Source: Flavobacteriales bacterium (GTDB lineage Bacteria > Bacteroidota > Bacteroidia > Flavobacteriales > Flavobacteriaceae). Taken from it: a stretch of DNA of 47,543 nucleotides. The notes under the pieces were generated by a model. That model ran no database searches. It worked only from the letters and a program-made list of their open reading frames with translations, and had not been told where the DNA came from. Location of the stretch: NCBI GenBank assembly GCA_024643405.1, contig JAHENA010000012.1, positions 1 through 47,543 on the forward strand, in the 5' to 3' direction. The position numbers were made by a program, and so were the translations under genes. Shown here in pieces: positions 17,828-27,654 of the stretch; the first letter of the stretch is position 1; every line of letters starts with the position of its first letter.

Positions 17828-18709
17828 ATGCAATTTCTAGCTTACATTGTTCTTTATCCTTTTTTGTGGCTTATTTCTATTTTGCCTTTTAGAGTATTGT
17901 ACATCATATCTGATTTTTTATATCTATTAATTTATCCTATTCTAGGATACCGAAAGAAAGTGGTTACCGCTAATTTGCATTTGGCTTTTCCTGATAAAAC
18001 GAAAGAAGAAATTAAAATTATTAGAAGGAAATTTTATCATCATTTATGTGACATGCTTTTAGAAGCGATAAAATCCATCACAATAACTGAAGCCGAAATG
18101 AAAAAACGCTATGTTTTTAAAAACGTGGAAGATATTCACAAACTTGAAAAGGAAAATAAAAGTATTGTCCTCTTTATGGGGCATTATGCAAGTTGGGAAT
18201 GGGTTTTTATTTTACAAAAGCATGTTAACCATACAGGTTATGCTGTATATAAACAATTAAGTAACAAATATTTTGATGCCTTAGTAAAACGAATACGAGC
18301 AAAATATAAAAGTTATTTAATAACGACAAAAGAAACGTTTCCCACTCTTATTGAAGCAAAACAAAACAAACAATTAACTTTAAACGGTTTTGTTTTTGAT
18401 CAGTCACCAAAACTTGATAGAGCAATACATTGGCAAAATTTTATGGGTATCAAGGTACCGGTTCATGTTGGTGCTGAAATACTTGCAAAACGTTTAGACA
18501 TGGCCACCCTGTTTTTGAAAGTAAAAAAAATAAAACGTGGTTATTATGAAGCCACGATTATGGATATTATAAAGGATCCAAATAAAATTGAAGATTTTAA
18601 AATTACTGATGCCTATTTAAAGCACATTGAAAATCAAATAATTGAGGCTCCTGAATTTTACCTATGGACACACAAGCGATGGAAACATGCCAATAATGCT
18701 CCCACATAA
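17828..18709 (+). CDS. Lipid A-type (LpxL/HtrB) acyltransferase
   Basis: A 293-residue membrane-associated acyltransferase (E. coli LpxL 306). An N-terminal hydrophobic segment (residues 1-37) anchors it in the inner membrane. The catalytic HX4D/E motif is His119 to Glu124 in MGHYASWEW, with Glu in place of Asp as in many members. NGFVFDQSPK, then VHVGAEILAKRL and the end FYLWTHKRWKHA match the family. It probably adds a secondary acyl chain to lipid A, though related lipids are possible. It converges with glmM with only 10 bases between stops. Confidence 0.9.
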   Translation: MQFLAYIVLYPFLWLISILPFRVLYIISDFLYLLIYPILGYRKKVVTANLHLAFPDKTKEEIKIIRRKFYHHLCDMLLEAIKSITITEAEMKKRYVFKNVEDIHKLEKENKSIVLFMGHYASWEWVFILQKHVNHTGYAVYKQLSNKYFDALVKRIRAKYKSYLITTKETFPTLIEAKQNKQLTLNGFVFDQSPKLDRAIHWQNFMGIKVPVHVGAEILAKRLDMATLFLKVKKIKRGYYEATIMDIIKDPNKIEDFKITDAYLKHIENQIIEAPEFYLWTHKRWKHANNAPT

Positions 18710-18719
18710 AGATTAATTC

Positions 18720-20108
18720 TTATTTATTAGCAATTGCCCCTATTTCTTTAATAAATTTATCAGCCAATGTATCGGCTTCTGTTTGCGATTTGGCTTCGGT
18801 GTATATTCTAATTATTGGTTCGGTGTTACTTTTACGTAAATGCACCCAACTTTCAGAAAAATCAATTTTTACGCCATCAATAGTCGTTATTTGTTCCTTC
18901 TGATAACGATTTTCCATCTCATTCAAAATACCATCTACATCTAAACCAGGCGTAAGTTCTATTTTCTTTTTACTCATAAAGTAATTGGGATAGGTTTTAC
19001 GAAGAGCACTCACACTCATTTGCTTATCAGCTAACAAACTTAAAAATAAAGCAACACCCACAAGTGCATCTCTTCCATAATGAGATTCTGGGTAAATAAT
19101 TCCCCCATTACCTTCACCACCTATCACCACTTTATTTTTCTTCATTAATTTAACCACGTTCACTTCTCCAACCGCGCTCGCTTCATACTTTCCACCATAT
19201 TTTTCTGTCACATCACGTAAAGCTCTTGTAGAACTCATGTTACTCACCGTATTTCCAGGCGTTCTGCTTAATACATAATCCGCACAAGCTACCAAAGTAT
19301 ATTCTTCTCCAAACATGTCTCCGTTTTCATCCATAAAGGCTAGTCTGTCTACATCTGGATCTACCACAATACCAAAATCGGCTTTATGTTTTTTTACAGC
19401 CTCTGATAAATCTGTTAAATGTTCTTTTAGTGGTTCTGGGTTATGGGGGAACTCACCATTAGGTTCACAATATAATTTAACAACATGAACACCCAATCTT
19501 TCTAAAAGTAAAGGAATAGCTATACCTCCAGTAGAATTCACACCATCAACTACTACTTTAAATCTGGCATCCTCAATAGCTTTTACATTGACAAGAGGTA
19601 AATCTAATACCTCAATGATATGCAAATCTATATAAGCTTTGTTTTTCGTAATTTTTCCTAAACTATCAACATCAGCAAATGACATGTCATCACTTTCAGC
19701 AATTTCTAAAATTTTAGCACCTTCTTGCCCGTCAAGAAATTCGCCTTTTGCATTCAAAAGCTTTAATGCATTCCACTGTTTTGGGTTATGACTTGCTGTA
19801 AGGATAATACCGCCATCGGCATGCTCCATGGGAACCGCTAATTCCACTGTTGGTGTTGTAGAAAGGCCTAAATCCACTACATGAATTCCTAATCCAACCA
19901 AAGTATTCATAACTAAATTCTGAATCATGGCTCCTGAAATACGAGCATCTCTGCCAACCACAACTTTATATTGGTCTTTTTGCCGTTGTTGTTTTATCCA
20001 TACACCATAGGCTGATGCAAATTTAACAGCATCAATAGGCGTTAAATTATCTCCAACCTGACCTCCAATGGTTCCTCGAATTCCAGAAATTGATTTTATT
20101 AATGTCAT
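18720..20108 (-). CDS. glmM: Phosphoglucosamine mutase
   Basis: A 462-residue enzyme of the alpha-D-phosphohexomutase family that converts glucosamine-6-phosphate to glucosamine-1-phosphate for UDP-GlcNAc synthesis (E. coli 445). The phosphoserine is Ser106 in TASHNPKQWNALK. The magnesium loop VDPDVDRLAF, the sugar loop GEGNGG and the phosphate loop RKSNTEPIIRIY are present. Flavobacterial genomes can hold other mutases of this family, so phosphomannomutase activity is the main alternative. A -7 box lies upstream at 20133-20126. Confidence 0.9.
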   Translation of the reverse strand: MTLIKSISGIRGTIGGQVGDNLTPIDAVKFASAYGVWIKQQRQKDQYKVVVGRDARISGAMIQNLVMNTLVGLGIHVVDLGLSTTPTVELAVPMEHADGGIILTASHNPKQWNALKLLNAKGEFLDGQEGAKILEIAESDDMSFADVDSLGKITKNKAYIDLHIIEVLDLPLVNVKAIEDARFKVVVDGVNSTGGIAIPLLLERLGVHVVKLYCEPNGEFPHNPEPLKEHLTDLSEAVKKHKADFGIVVDPDVDRLAFMDENGDMFGEEYTLVACADYVLSRTPGNTVSNMSSTRALRDVTEKYGGKYEASAVGEVNVVKLMKKNKVVIGGEGNGGIIYPESHYGRDALVGVALFLSLLADKQMSVSALRKTYPNYFMSKKKIELTPGLDVDGILNEMENRYQKEQITTIDGVKIDFSESWVHLRKSNTEPIIRIYTEAKSQTEADTLADKFIKEIGAIANK

Positions 20109-20125
20109 TTTAATTGAATTTTTAA

Positions 20126-20133
20126 CAAACCTA
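20126..20133 (-). promoter_or_regulatory. -7 box upstream of glmM
   Basis: TAGGTTTG on the minus strand fits TAnnTTTG, 17 bases before the glmM start, implying a very short leader. No -33 element was found at 20 bases. Confidence 0.4.
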
Positions 20134-20237
20134 CATATTTTTTTCAGCTTGTATTTTATTAAACCCTAAAAAATGTTCAACGGAATAATTTTAAAGTTAA
20201 AATACTAATCTTCCTTTTGAATTTGTAAATTACACCA

Positions 20238-20843
20238 ATGAATTACTTAGCACATATTTATCTTTCCGGTGACCGTGACCTTGTTACTATTGGAAATTTT
20301 ATGGCCGATGGAATCAAAGGTAAAGATTATAAAAACTATCCTGTTGAAATTCAAATTGGTGTCTTATTGCACAGGCATATCGATACTTTTACAGATGCCC
20401 ATAAAATAGTTAGAAAAAGCACCAAACGATTACACGAAAAATACAGTCATTATTCTGGGATCATTGTAGATATGCTGTATGATCATTTTTTAGCCAAAAA
20501 CTGGGACCGATATAGTAATGTATTATTAACAGAATACGTTGATTCATTCTATGATTCTCTCCAAGAAAATTATCATATATTACCATTTCGTGTTCAAAAA
20601 ATGATACCCTATATGATGACTGATAATTGGTTAGTGAGTTATGCCTCTCTTGAAGGCATTTCTAAAGCTTTAGAAGGTATGAATAGGCGGACAAAAAACA
20701 GATCTAACATGCACGAAGCTGTTCATGAACTAGAAAAGTTTTATTCAGATTTTGAAAATGAGTTTAGTTTCTTTTTTGATGAATTATTGCTTTTTTCAAA
20801 TCTTAAATTAAATGAGTTGAATAATTTATTTTATGCAAAATGA
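20238..20843 (+). CDS. Acyl carrier protein phosphodiesterase (AcpH-like)
   Basis: A 201-residue protein of the ACP phosphodiesterase family (E. coli AcpH 193), which removes the phosphopantetheine arm from acyl carrier protein. The N-terminus MNYLAHIYLS, the metal-type residues in GNFMADGIKG and the segment LLHRHIDTFTDAH match the family, which has an HD-like metal site. Its TGA stop overlaps the ATG of the ggt gene, so they are translationally coupled. Confidence 0.88.
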   Translation: MNYLAHIYLSGDRDLVTIGNFMADGIKGKDYKNYPVEIQIGVLLHRHIDTFTDAHKIVRKSTKRLHEKYSHYSGIIVDMLYDHFLAKNWDRYSNVLLTEYVDSFYDSLQENYHILPFRVQKMIPYMMTDNWLVSYASLEGISKALEGMNRRTKNRSNMHEAVHELEKFYSDFENEFSFFFDELLLFSNLKLNELNNLFYAK

Positions 20844-22543
20844 AAAGATTTATTTATTACACCATCATATTATTAGCTATTTTTTCATGCAAAAATACTG
20901 AAGAAAAAACCAGCAGCACCTCTACTAAAAGAGGTCTCATAGCAAATCACGCCATGGTTGTTTCTGCACGTGAGGAAGCTTCAAAAATAGGTGTTGATAT
21001 TTTAAAAAATGGCGGAAATGCTTTTGATGCCATGGTAGGGACTGAATTAGCTCTGGCAGTAGCCTACCCATATGCTGGTAATCTTGGAGGCGGCGGTTTT
21101 ATGGTTTATAGAAAATTTAATGGCGAAATTGGAGCGATAGATTATAGAGAAAAAGCCCCTCTAGCCTCAACAAAGAATATGTTTTTAGATGAAAATGGAA
21201 ATGTGATACCTGAAAAAAGTACCCTTGGCGCTATGGCGGTTGGTATCCCTGGAACCATAGCAGGTGTTTTTGAAGTTCATAAAAAACTTGGATCACTTCC
21301 TATTGAAGACATTCTTATGCCTGTTATTGATTTAGCTTATAAAGGTATTGTTGTTACTGAAAAACAAGAAGAAAGAATCAAACATTATCAACCGTTTTTT
21401 ACGAAAGCAAATAAAGATTCTATTGTCTTTGACAAGCATTGGAAAGCGAACGACACCATTAAATTTGCGCCTCTTGCCAAAACTTTGGAGCGTGTTTTAA
21501 AAAATGGTCGTGATGAATTTTACAAAGGCGAAACTGCAAAAATATTAGTGAAGTTCATACAAGATAATGGCGGTATTATAACTGAGGAAGATTTAGCAAA
21601 ATATGAAGCACAGTGGAGAATACCAGTGACATTTACTTATGATGATTTAAAAATCATATCTATGTCTCCTCCTTCTAGTGGCGGCGTTTGTTTAGCTCAA
21701 ATTATGAAAATGATTGAACCTTTTGATTTAAATGAATATGGACATAATTCTTTAAAGACTATTCAGGTTATTACAGAAGCAGAAAGACGGGCTTATGCCG
21801 ACAGAAGTTATTATTTGGGTGATCCCGATTTTGTTGAAATTCCTATAAAAGAACTTATCAATGACACCTACTTAAGCCAAAGAATGTCTAATTTTTCATT
21901 TGACAAAGCAACCTCATCAACAAATGTATCCCATGGCAACGTTCAAGTCATTGAAAGCAATGAAACAACCCATTATTCAATTATTGACCAATTTGGAAAT
22001 GCTATTTCTGCAACAACTACTTTAAATGGTGCTTATGGATCAAAATTATATTGTTCTGAACTAGGGTTTTTCTTGAATAATGAAATGGATGATTTTAGCA
22101 GTAAACCTGGAGTTCCAAACATGTTTGGACTCATAGGTGCTGAAGCTAATAGTATAGTTCCTGAAAAACGTATGTTGAGCTCAATGACCCCAACAATTGT
22201 TGAAAAAAATGGTGAATTATTTATGTCTGTTGGTACTCCGGGGGGCTCAACTATTATTACTTCAGTATTACAAACTATTTTAAATGTTCACGAGTTTAAA
22301 ATGACCATGCAAGAAGCCGTAGATGCGCCGAGATTTCATCATCAATGGTTACCCGATGTCATTCAAATGGAACCCAATTCTTTTGATAAAGGTTTAGTTA
22401 AAAAGCTTGAGAATAAGGGGTACTTAATTAATGAAAAAGATTCTCCTGTTATTGGAAAAGTGGATGGCATCATGCTTTTAATCGATAAAAAGCTGGAAGG
22501 TGGTGCAGATCACCGAGGTGACGATACGGCTGTCGGTTTTTAG
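20840..22543 (+). CDS. ggt: Gamma-glutamyltransferase lipoprotein
   Basis: A 567-residue Ntn-hydrolase (E. coli GGT 580). It is made as one chain and cleaves itself before the nucleophile, here Thr376 in NETTHYSIID. Residues 1-17 form a lipoprotein signal ending in Cys17 (LLAIFSC), so it should be membrane-anchored outside the cytoplasm. GNLGGGGFM, DYREKAP and the oxyanion segment GTPGGSTII are conserved. It transfers or hydrolyses gamma-glutamyl groups, classically of glutathione. Its start overlaps the acpH stop (ATGA). Confidence 0.94.
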   Translation: MKRFIYYTIILLAIFSCKNTEEKTSSTSTKRGLIANHAMVVSAREEASKIGVDILKNGGNAFDAMVGTELALAVAYPYAGNLGGGGFMVYRKFNGEIGAIDYREKAPLASTKNMFLDENGNVIPEKSTLGAMAVGIPGTIAGVFEVHKKLGSLPIEDILMPVIDLAYKGIVVTEKQEERIKHYQPFFTKANKDSIVFDKHWKANDTIKFAPLAKTLERVLKNGRDEFYKGETAKILVKFIQDNGGIITEEDLAKYEAQWRIPVTFTYDDLKIISMSPPSSGGVCLAQIMKMIEPFDLNEYGHNSLKTIQVITEAERRAYADRSYYLGDPDFVEIPIKELINDTYLSQRMSNFSFDKATSSTNVSHGNVQVIESNETTHYSIIDQFGNAISATTTLNGAYGSKLYCSELGFFLNNEMDDFSSKPGVPNMFGLIGAEANSIVPEKRMLSSMTPTIVEKNGELFMSVGTPGGSTIITSVLQTILNVHEFKMTMQEAVDAPRFHHQWLPDVIQMEPNSFDKGLVKKLENKGYLINEKDSPVIGKVDGIMLLIDKKLEGGADHRGDDTAVGF

Positions 22544-22629
22544 TTCCAATTTTCTAACGAGTCAATTCTATTTGATAATTTAGTGCTGATTTTAAGAACA
22601 TTATCCAGCTTTTTTAAGTTAGACTATTT

Positions 22630-23355
22630 ATGAAAACCAAAAAAACATTTAAAATAATTACGGGCGTTATTATCTTTTTAACTTTACCCAGCATTTTATT
22701 TTTCGTGTTTATGTTTTTCAAATATAACGAAGACTTACCTCAAGGAAAACAAGGACCAAAAGCAGATCAATTGGCTTATAAGATGCTTGAGGCTTTAGAT
22801 TTTGATGCTTATAAAAACACGGATTATATAGAATGGACTTTTAAAAATCTGCATCATTATAAATGGGAAAAATCAAAAAATAGTTGTGCTGTTTTTTGGA
22901 AAGACTATAAAGTAGATCTTCACTTAAATGACATATCATTAAACAAGGCTTACATTCATGGTTTTAAGGTTGAAGGAGACATTGGAGAAGAACTTATTAC
23001 TAAAGCCCTTGCTTATTTTAATAATGATTCCTTCTGGTTAGTTGCGCCTTATAAAGTCTTTGATAATGGCACAGAAAGACGATTGGTAGATTTAAAAAAT
23101 GGGGGGCATGGTTTATTAATAACCTACACAACAGGTGGCACCACACCTGGCGATTCATATTTATGGTTATTTGAAGATGATGGAACGCCAAAAAGCTTTA
23201 AAATGTGGACGTCTATATTACCGATTCAAGGTCTGGAATCTTCTTGGTCTCATTGGACAACCACTGAAAGTGGTGCCAAACTGCCCACATTCCATAATAT
23301 TTTATTTTTAGGTATTGAGATAACAAATATTAAAGGAACAACATATAACCAGTAA
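22630..23355 (+). CDS. Membrane-anchored protein of unknown function
   Basis: A 241-residue protein. Residues about 8-30 are a single hydrophobic helix (ITGVIIFLTLPSILFFVFMFF), leaving a large outer domain. The outer domain is rich in aromatic residues (HHYKWEKSKNSCAVFWKDY, WLVAPYKVFDNGTERRL, GGTTPGDSYLWLFEDDG). I do not recognise a named domain. It follows ggt after 86 bases in the same direction and converges on the next gene with 23 bases between stops. Confidence 0.75.
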   Translation: MKTKKTFKIITGVIIFLTLPSILFFVFMFFKYNEDLPQGKQGPKADQLAYKMLEALDFDAYKNTDYIEWTFKNLHHYKWEKSKNSCAVFWKDYKVDLHLNDISLNKAYIHGFKVEGDIGEELITKALAYFNNDSFWLVAPYKVFDNGTERRLVDLKNGGHGLLITYTTGGTTPGDSYLWLFEDDGTPKSFKMWTSILPIQGLESSWSHWTTTESGAKLPTFHNILFLGIEITNIKGTTYNQ

Positions 23356-23378
23356 TATTTAAGTTAAATCTCCTAATT

Positions 23379-23903
23379 TCAACTCCCTTTTTGCCCAACA
23401 AACTGTTGATTTTTAGATTTAAACAATACATTAAAACTTGTTAAGCTACCATATATTCGGGTGATATATTGCTGCAAATCAATTTTCCCTTGTTCATCCA
23501 AATCACTCGCATTAATGCGCTGTTCCATAACTCGTAACCGGTCTCTAACCATAGTGATTTTATGGAAAAAGGTGTCAATAGGCAGCTCATACGGTTTTAA
23601 ACTGGTGTCACTTGGCTCTAAAATTAGTTTACCTCCCTTATATTTATCTGCAATTGGAACGATTTCTGAAACATCACTCCATTTTTTTAAAATTTCCTTT
23701 AAACTACTTTCAACATCAAAAAAACTAACGGTATCAACATCATCTTCAGTGGCTTCAATGATATCTATTTCAGCATCAATATCAATTGTTTCTAAACCAC
23801 TATCAATAAAAGTAACCCAATAATGCTTTGATGATACATTGGTAACCACCCCTTTTCCAAATTCAGCATGCTTAATTCGAGACCCTATTCCTAATAATTT
23901 CAT
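23379..23903 (-). CDS. Unknown protein with N-terminal KOW-like region
   Basis: A 174-residue cytoplasmic protein. Residues 1-40 (GIGSRIKHAEFGKGVVTNVSSKHYWVTFIDSG) look like the small SH3-type barrel found at the end of UvrD-like helicases and other nucleic-acid proteins. The rest is acidic, then helical (RDRLRVMEQRINASDLDEQGK). The gene is divergent from uvrA with 102 bases between starts. A link to DNA repair is only suggested by this position. Function unknown. Confidence 0.75.
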   Translation of the reverse strand: MKLLGIGSRIKHAEFGKGVVTNVSSKHYWVTFIDSGLETIDIDAEIDIIEATEDDVDTVSFFDVESSLKEILKKWSDVSEIVPIADKYKGGKLILEPSDTSLKPYELPIDTFFHKITMVRDRLRVMEQRINASDLDEQGKIDLQQYITRIYGSLTSFNVLFKSKNQQFVGQKGS

Positions 23904-23982
23904 AAAACTTAATTAATTTATTTCAGTTAACAATTATAATAAATCTAACAGTATTGGCAATTAAAAATTTGCACTAAAATTG

Positions 23983-23990
23983 TACCTTTG
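23983..23990 (+). promoter_or_regulatory. -7 box upstream of uvrA
   Basis: TACCTTTG fits TAnnTTTG and lies 15 bases before the uvrA start, so the mRNA leader would be very short. A LexA-type site was not recognised. Confidence 0.5.
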
Positions 23991-24005
23991 CACTTTTGCT
24001 AATTT

Positions 24006-26837
24006 ATGAGCCAATTTGAAGAGCATATTGAGGTTAAAGGTGCCAGAGTGCATAATCTTAAAAATATTGATGTTACTATTCCAAGAGAAAAACTGGTGGT
24101 CATTACTGGTTTGTCTGGAAGTGGTAAATCTTCCTTGGCATTTGATACCATTTATGCTGAAGGACAAAGACGATATATTGAAACCTTTTCAGCATATGCC
24201 CGTCAGTTTTTAGGCGGCTTAGAACGACCGGATGTTGATAAAATTGATGGTTTGTCGCCAGTTATTGCGATTGAACAAAAAACCACGAGTAAATCACCTC
24301 GATCCACGGTAGGAACCATCACTGAAATTTATGACTTTCTGCGGTTATTATTTGCAAGAGCTTCAGATGCTTACAGTTATAACACTGGAGAGAAGATGGT
24401 TAGCTATAGTGATGCTTTAATAAAAGAACTAATAATCAGTGATTTTAAAGGAAAGCGCATCAATATTTTAGCACCTGTTGTGCGTTCGCGTAAAGGTCAT
24501 TATAGAGAGTTGTTTGAACAAATTGCTAAACAAGGATTTGTAAAAGTCAGAACTGACGGAGACATTGTTGATCTAGCTAAAGGTATGAAACTTGACAGAT
24601 ACAAAAACCATGATATTGAAATTGTTATTGACAGATTAGTTATTGATGATACCGCTGATAATGAGAAGCGTTTAACAGAAAGTATTAATACCGCTATGTA
24701 TCATGGAGAAGATGTACTTATGGTTATTGACCAAGATACCAAAGAAACCAGATTTTTTAGTAGAAATTTAATGTGCCCGTCATCGGGCATTTCTTATCCA
24801 GATCCAGAACCCAATAATTTTTCATTCAATTCGCCAAAGGGCGCTTGCCCAAATTGCAATGGTATAGGAACCTTATATCAGGTTAATGACAAGAAAATTA
24901 TTCCGGATGATTCATTATCTATAAAAAACGGTGCTCTAGCACCTCATGGTCCTGAAAAAAACGGTTGGATTTTTAAACAATTAGAAATTATTGCACAACG
25001 GTTTAATTTTAAATTAAGTGACCCTTATAAAGACATTCCTGAAGAAGCCAAACAAATGATTTTATATGGGGGAAATGAAAAATTTTCAATAGAAAGTAAA
25101 ACCTTAGGTGTTACAAGAGATTATAAAATTGATTTTGAAGGTATTGCAAATTTTATAGAAAATCAATATAAAACAGCTGATTCTACGTCATTAAAAAGAT
25201 GGGCAAAGGATTATATGGATAAAATTATTTGTCCGGAATGTGAAGGCTCCAGATTAAAAAAAGAATCGCTCTATTTTAAAGTTAATGATAAAAATATTTC
25301 CGATTTAGCAAATACTGATATCAGTGAACTAGCAGAATGGTTTAATACGTTAAATCAGCATTTATCTGAAAAACAATTATTGATTGCTGAAGAAATTATA
25401 AAAGAAATTAAAGCACGATTAAAGTTTCTATTAGATGTAGGCTTAGATTATTTGGCACTTAACAGAAGTTCAAAATCTTTATCGGGTGGTGAAGCACAAC
25501 GTATTCGTTTAGCGACTCAAATAGGCTCGCAATTAGTTGGTGTTCTTTATATCTTAGATGAACCAAGTATTGGTTTACATCAACGTGATAATGAAAAACT
25601 TATCAATTCACTTATTGCCTTAAGAGATATTGGCAACTCTGTTATTGTGGTTGAGCATGATAAAGACATGATTGAACGTGCAGATTATGTTATAGATATC
25701 GGACCCAAAGCTGGAAAACATGGTGGGGAAATTATTAGCATTGGAACCCCTGAAGAATTAAAAACACACCACACTTTAACCGCCGATTATTTAAACGGCA
25801 CCAAACATATTGAAATTCCACAAAAGCGAAGAAAAGGTAATGGTAAAGCCATGAATTTAATTGGATGTACAGGTAATAATTTAAAAAACGTATCTGTATC
25901 GTTTCCTTTAGGAAAAATGATTGGTGTAACAGGAGTTTCTGGAAGCGGAAAATCTACATTAATTAATGAAACACTCTACCCTATTTTAAATGCCTACTAT
26001 TTTAATGGCGTTAAAAAACCGATGCCTTATAAGAGTATTGATGGCTTAAAACATATTGACAAGGTGATTGATGTAAACCAATCACCAATTGGAAGAACAC
26101 CGCGAAGTAATCCGGTAACATACACAGGGACCTTTAGCGAAATAAGAAGTTTATTTGCTAAAATTCCGGAAGCGATGATTCGTGGATATAAAGCCGGAAG
26201 ATTTAGTTTTAACGTAAAAGGAGGTCGTTGTGAAACCTGTCAAGGTGGTGGTTTGCGTGTCATTGAAATGAATTTTCTACCTGATGTTTATGTAGAATGT
26301 GAAACATGTCAAGGCAAACGTTTTAACAGAGAAACCCTTGAAATCAGATATAAAGGAAAATCAATTAGTGATGTTTTGGATATGACCATAAGTGAGGCCG
26401 TTACTTTTTTTGAGCACATTCCTAAAATACACAACAAGTTAAAAACAATTGAAGATGTTGGTTTGGGTTATATTACGTTAGGTCAGCAAAGCACAACCCT
26501 TTCTGGTGGTGAAGCACAACGCATTAAATTAGCAACAGAACTAAGTAAACGCGACACAGGAAATACCTTTTATATTTTAGATGAACCAACTACAGGTTTG
26601 CACTTTGAAGATATTAGAGTGTTGATGCATGTATTAAATAAATTGGTTGATAAAGGTAATACAGTTCTCATTATAGAGCATAATTTAGATGTTATTAAAA
26701 CCGTTGATCATATAATTGATATAGGTTATGAAGGTGGTAAAGACGGTGGGCAAATTATTGTTGAAGGCACGCCTGAAGAGGTTATTCAACATAAAAAAAG
26801 CTATACTGCACAATTCCTTAAAAAAGAATTAAATTAG
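24006..26837 (+). CDS. uvrA: Excinuclease ABC subunit A
   Basis: A 943-residue DNA damage sensor of nucleotide excision repair (E. coli 940). It has two ABC ATPase modules: Walker A loops GLSGSGKSS (residues 35-43) and GVSGSGKST (near residue 645), and two signature motifs LSGGEAQRI. Zinc modules are visible: CPECEGSRL, and CETCQGGGLR with VECETCQGKRF. In the first module only Cys257, Cys281 and Cys284 are present; position 260 is Ser (MCPSSGIS). A LOG-family gene follows 23 bases later and is likely cotranscribed. Confidence 0.97.
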   Translation: MSQFEEHIEVKGARVHNLKNIDVTIPREKLVVITGLSGSGKSSLAFDTIYAEGQRRYIETFSAYARQFLGGLERPDVDKIDGLSPVIAIEQKTTSKSPRSTVGTITEIYDFLRLLFARASDAYSYNTGEKMVSYSDALIKELIISDFKGKRINILAPVVRSRKGHYRELFEQIAKQGFVKVRTDGDIVDLAKGMKLDRYKNHDIEIVIDRLVIDDTADNEKRLTESINTAMYHGEDVLMVIDQDTKETRFFSRNLMCPSSGISYPDPEPNNFSFNSPKGACPNCNGIGTLYQVNDKKIIPDDSLSIKNGALAPHGPEKNGWIFKQLEIIAQRFNFKLSDPYKDIPEEAKQMILYGGNEKFSIESKTLGVTRDYKIDFEGIANFIENQYKTADSTSLKRWAKDYMDKIICPECEGSRLKKESLYFKVNDKNISDLANTDISELAEWFNTLNQHLSEKQLLIAEEIIKEIKARLKFLLDVGLDYLALNRSSKSLSGGEAQRIRLATQIGSQLVGVLYILDEPSIGLHQRDNEKLINSLIALRDIGNSVIVVEHDKDMIERADYVIDIGPKAGKHGGEIISIGTPEELKTHHTLTADYLNGTKHIEIPQKRRKGNGKAMNLIGCTGNNLKNVSVSFPLGKMIGVTGVSGSGKSTLINETLYPILNAYYFNGVKKPMPYKSIDGLKHIDKVIDVNQSPIGRTPRSNPVTYTGTFSEIRSLFAKIPEAMIRGYKAGRFSFNVKGGRCETCQGGGLRVIEMNFLPDVYVECETCQGKRFNRETLEIRYKGKSISDVLDMTISEAVTFFEHIPKIHNKLKTIEDVGLGYITLGQQSTTLSGGEAQRIKLATELSKRDTGNTFYILDEPTTGLHFEDIRVLMHVLNKLVDKGNTVLIIEHNLDVIKTVDHIIDIGYEGGKDGGQIIVEGTPEEVIQHKKSYTAQFLKKELN

Positions 26838-26860
26838 CAAGTTGTAAAAATTTACTTAAC

Positions 26861-27550
26861 ATGAGACAAGAACTACATCCAAAAGGATGGAATGAAATAA
26901 AAACAAATGATTCCTGGGCTATTTTCAAGATTATGGGAGAATTTGTTAGTGGTTTTGAGAAAATGAGTAAGATTGGTCCTTGCGTCACTATTTTCGGATC
27001 AGCAAGAACCAAACCAGACAATATTTATTATTTATTAGCAGAAAAAATAGCCAAAAGAATTGTTGAATCTGGTTATGGTGTGATTACTGGTGGCGGACCA
27101 GGAATCATGGAGGCTGGAAATAAAGGCGCACATTTGGGAGGTGGTACTTCCGTTGGCTTGAATATTGAATTACCTTTTGAGCAGCATGACAATCCCTACA
27201 TCGATAGTGATAAAAATTTAGATTTTGATTATTTTTTTGTTAGAAAAGTCATGTTTGTAAAATACTCACAAGGTTTTGTTGTGATGCCTGGAGGCTTTGG
27301 AACACTTGACGAATTATTTGAAGCCATTACACTGATACAGACTCATAAGATTGAGAAATTCCCCATTATTTTAGTGGGAACTAAATTCTGGACAGGTCTA
27401 ATGGATTGGATAAAAGCTACACTATTAAATGAATTTGGTAATATTAGCGAGAAAGATTTAGAATTAATCAATTTAGTAGATACTGAAGATGAGGTTATTC
27501 ATATTTTAGATTCCTTTTATAAAGAATCTGATTTTAGCCCTAATTTTTAA
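26861..27550 (+). CDS. LOG-family protein (Rossmann-fold nucleoside-phosphate hydrolase)
   Basis: A 229-residue cytoplasmic protein. The family motifs GGGPGIMEAGNKGA (residues 77-90) and PGGFGTLDE (143-151) are both intact; the latter is the catalytic PGGxGTxxE. Members once called lysine decarboxylase-like release the base from cytokinin-type or other nucleoside 5'-monophosphates. A TIGR00730-type Rossmann protein is the expected label. It follows uvrA in the same direction, but no functional link is known. Exact substrate is not determined by sequence. Confidence 0.9.
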   Translation: MRQELHPKGWNEIKTNDSWAIFKIMGEFVSGFEKMSKIGPCVTIFGSARTKPDNIYYLLAEKIAKRIVESGYGVITGGGPGIMEAGNKGAHLGGGTSVGLNIELPFEQHDNPYIDSDKNLDFDYFFVRKVMFVKYSQGFVVMPGGFGTLDELFEAITLIQTHKIEKFPIILVGTKFWTGLMDWIKATLLNEFGNISEKDLELINLVDTEDEVIHILDSFYKESDFSPNF

Positions 27551-27654
27551 TAGTATCAATTTAAAGTGAACATGCTCATTCGAATATTTTTCAAGAATTA
27601 AATTTATTATATTACCATTCCTTTTTATCTATATAATTAACCTTTTAATGTTTA

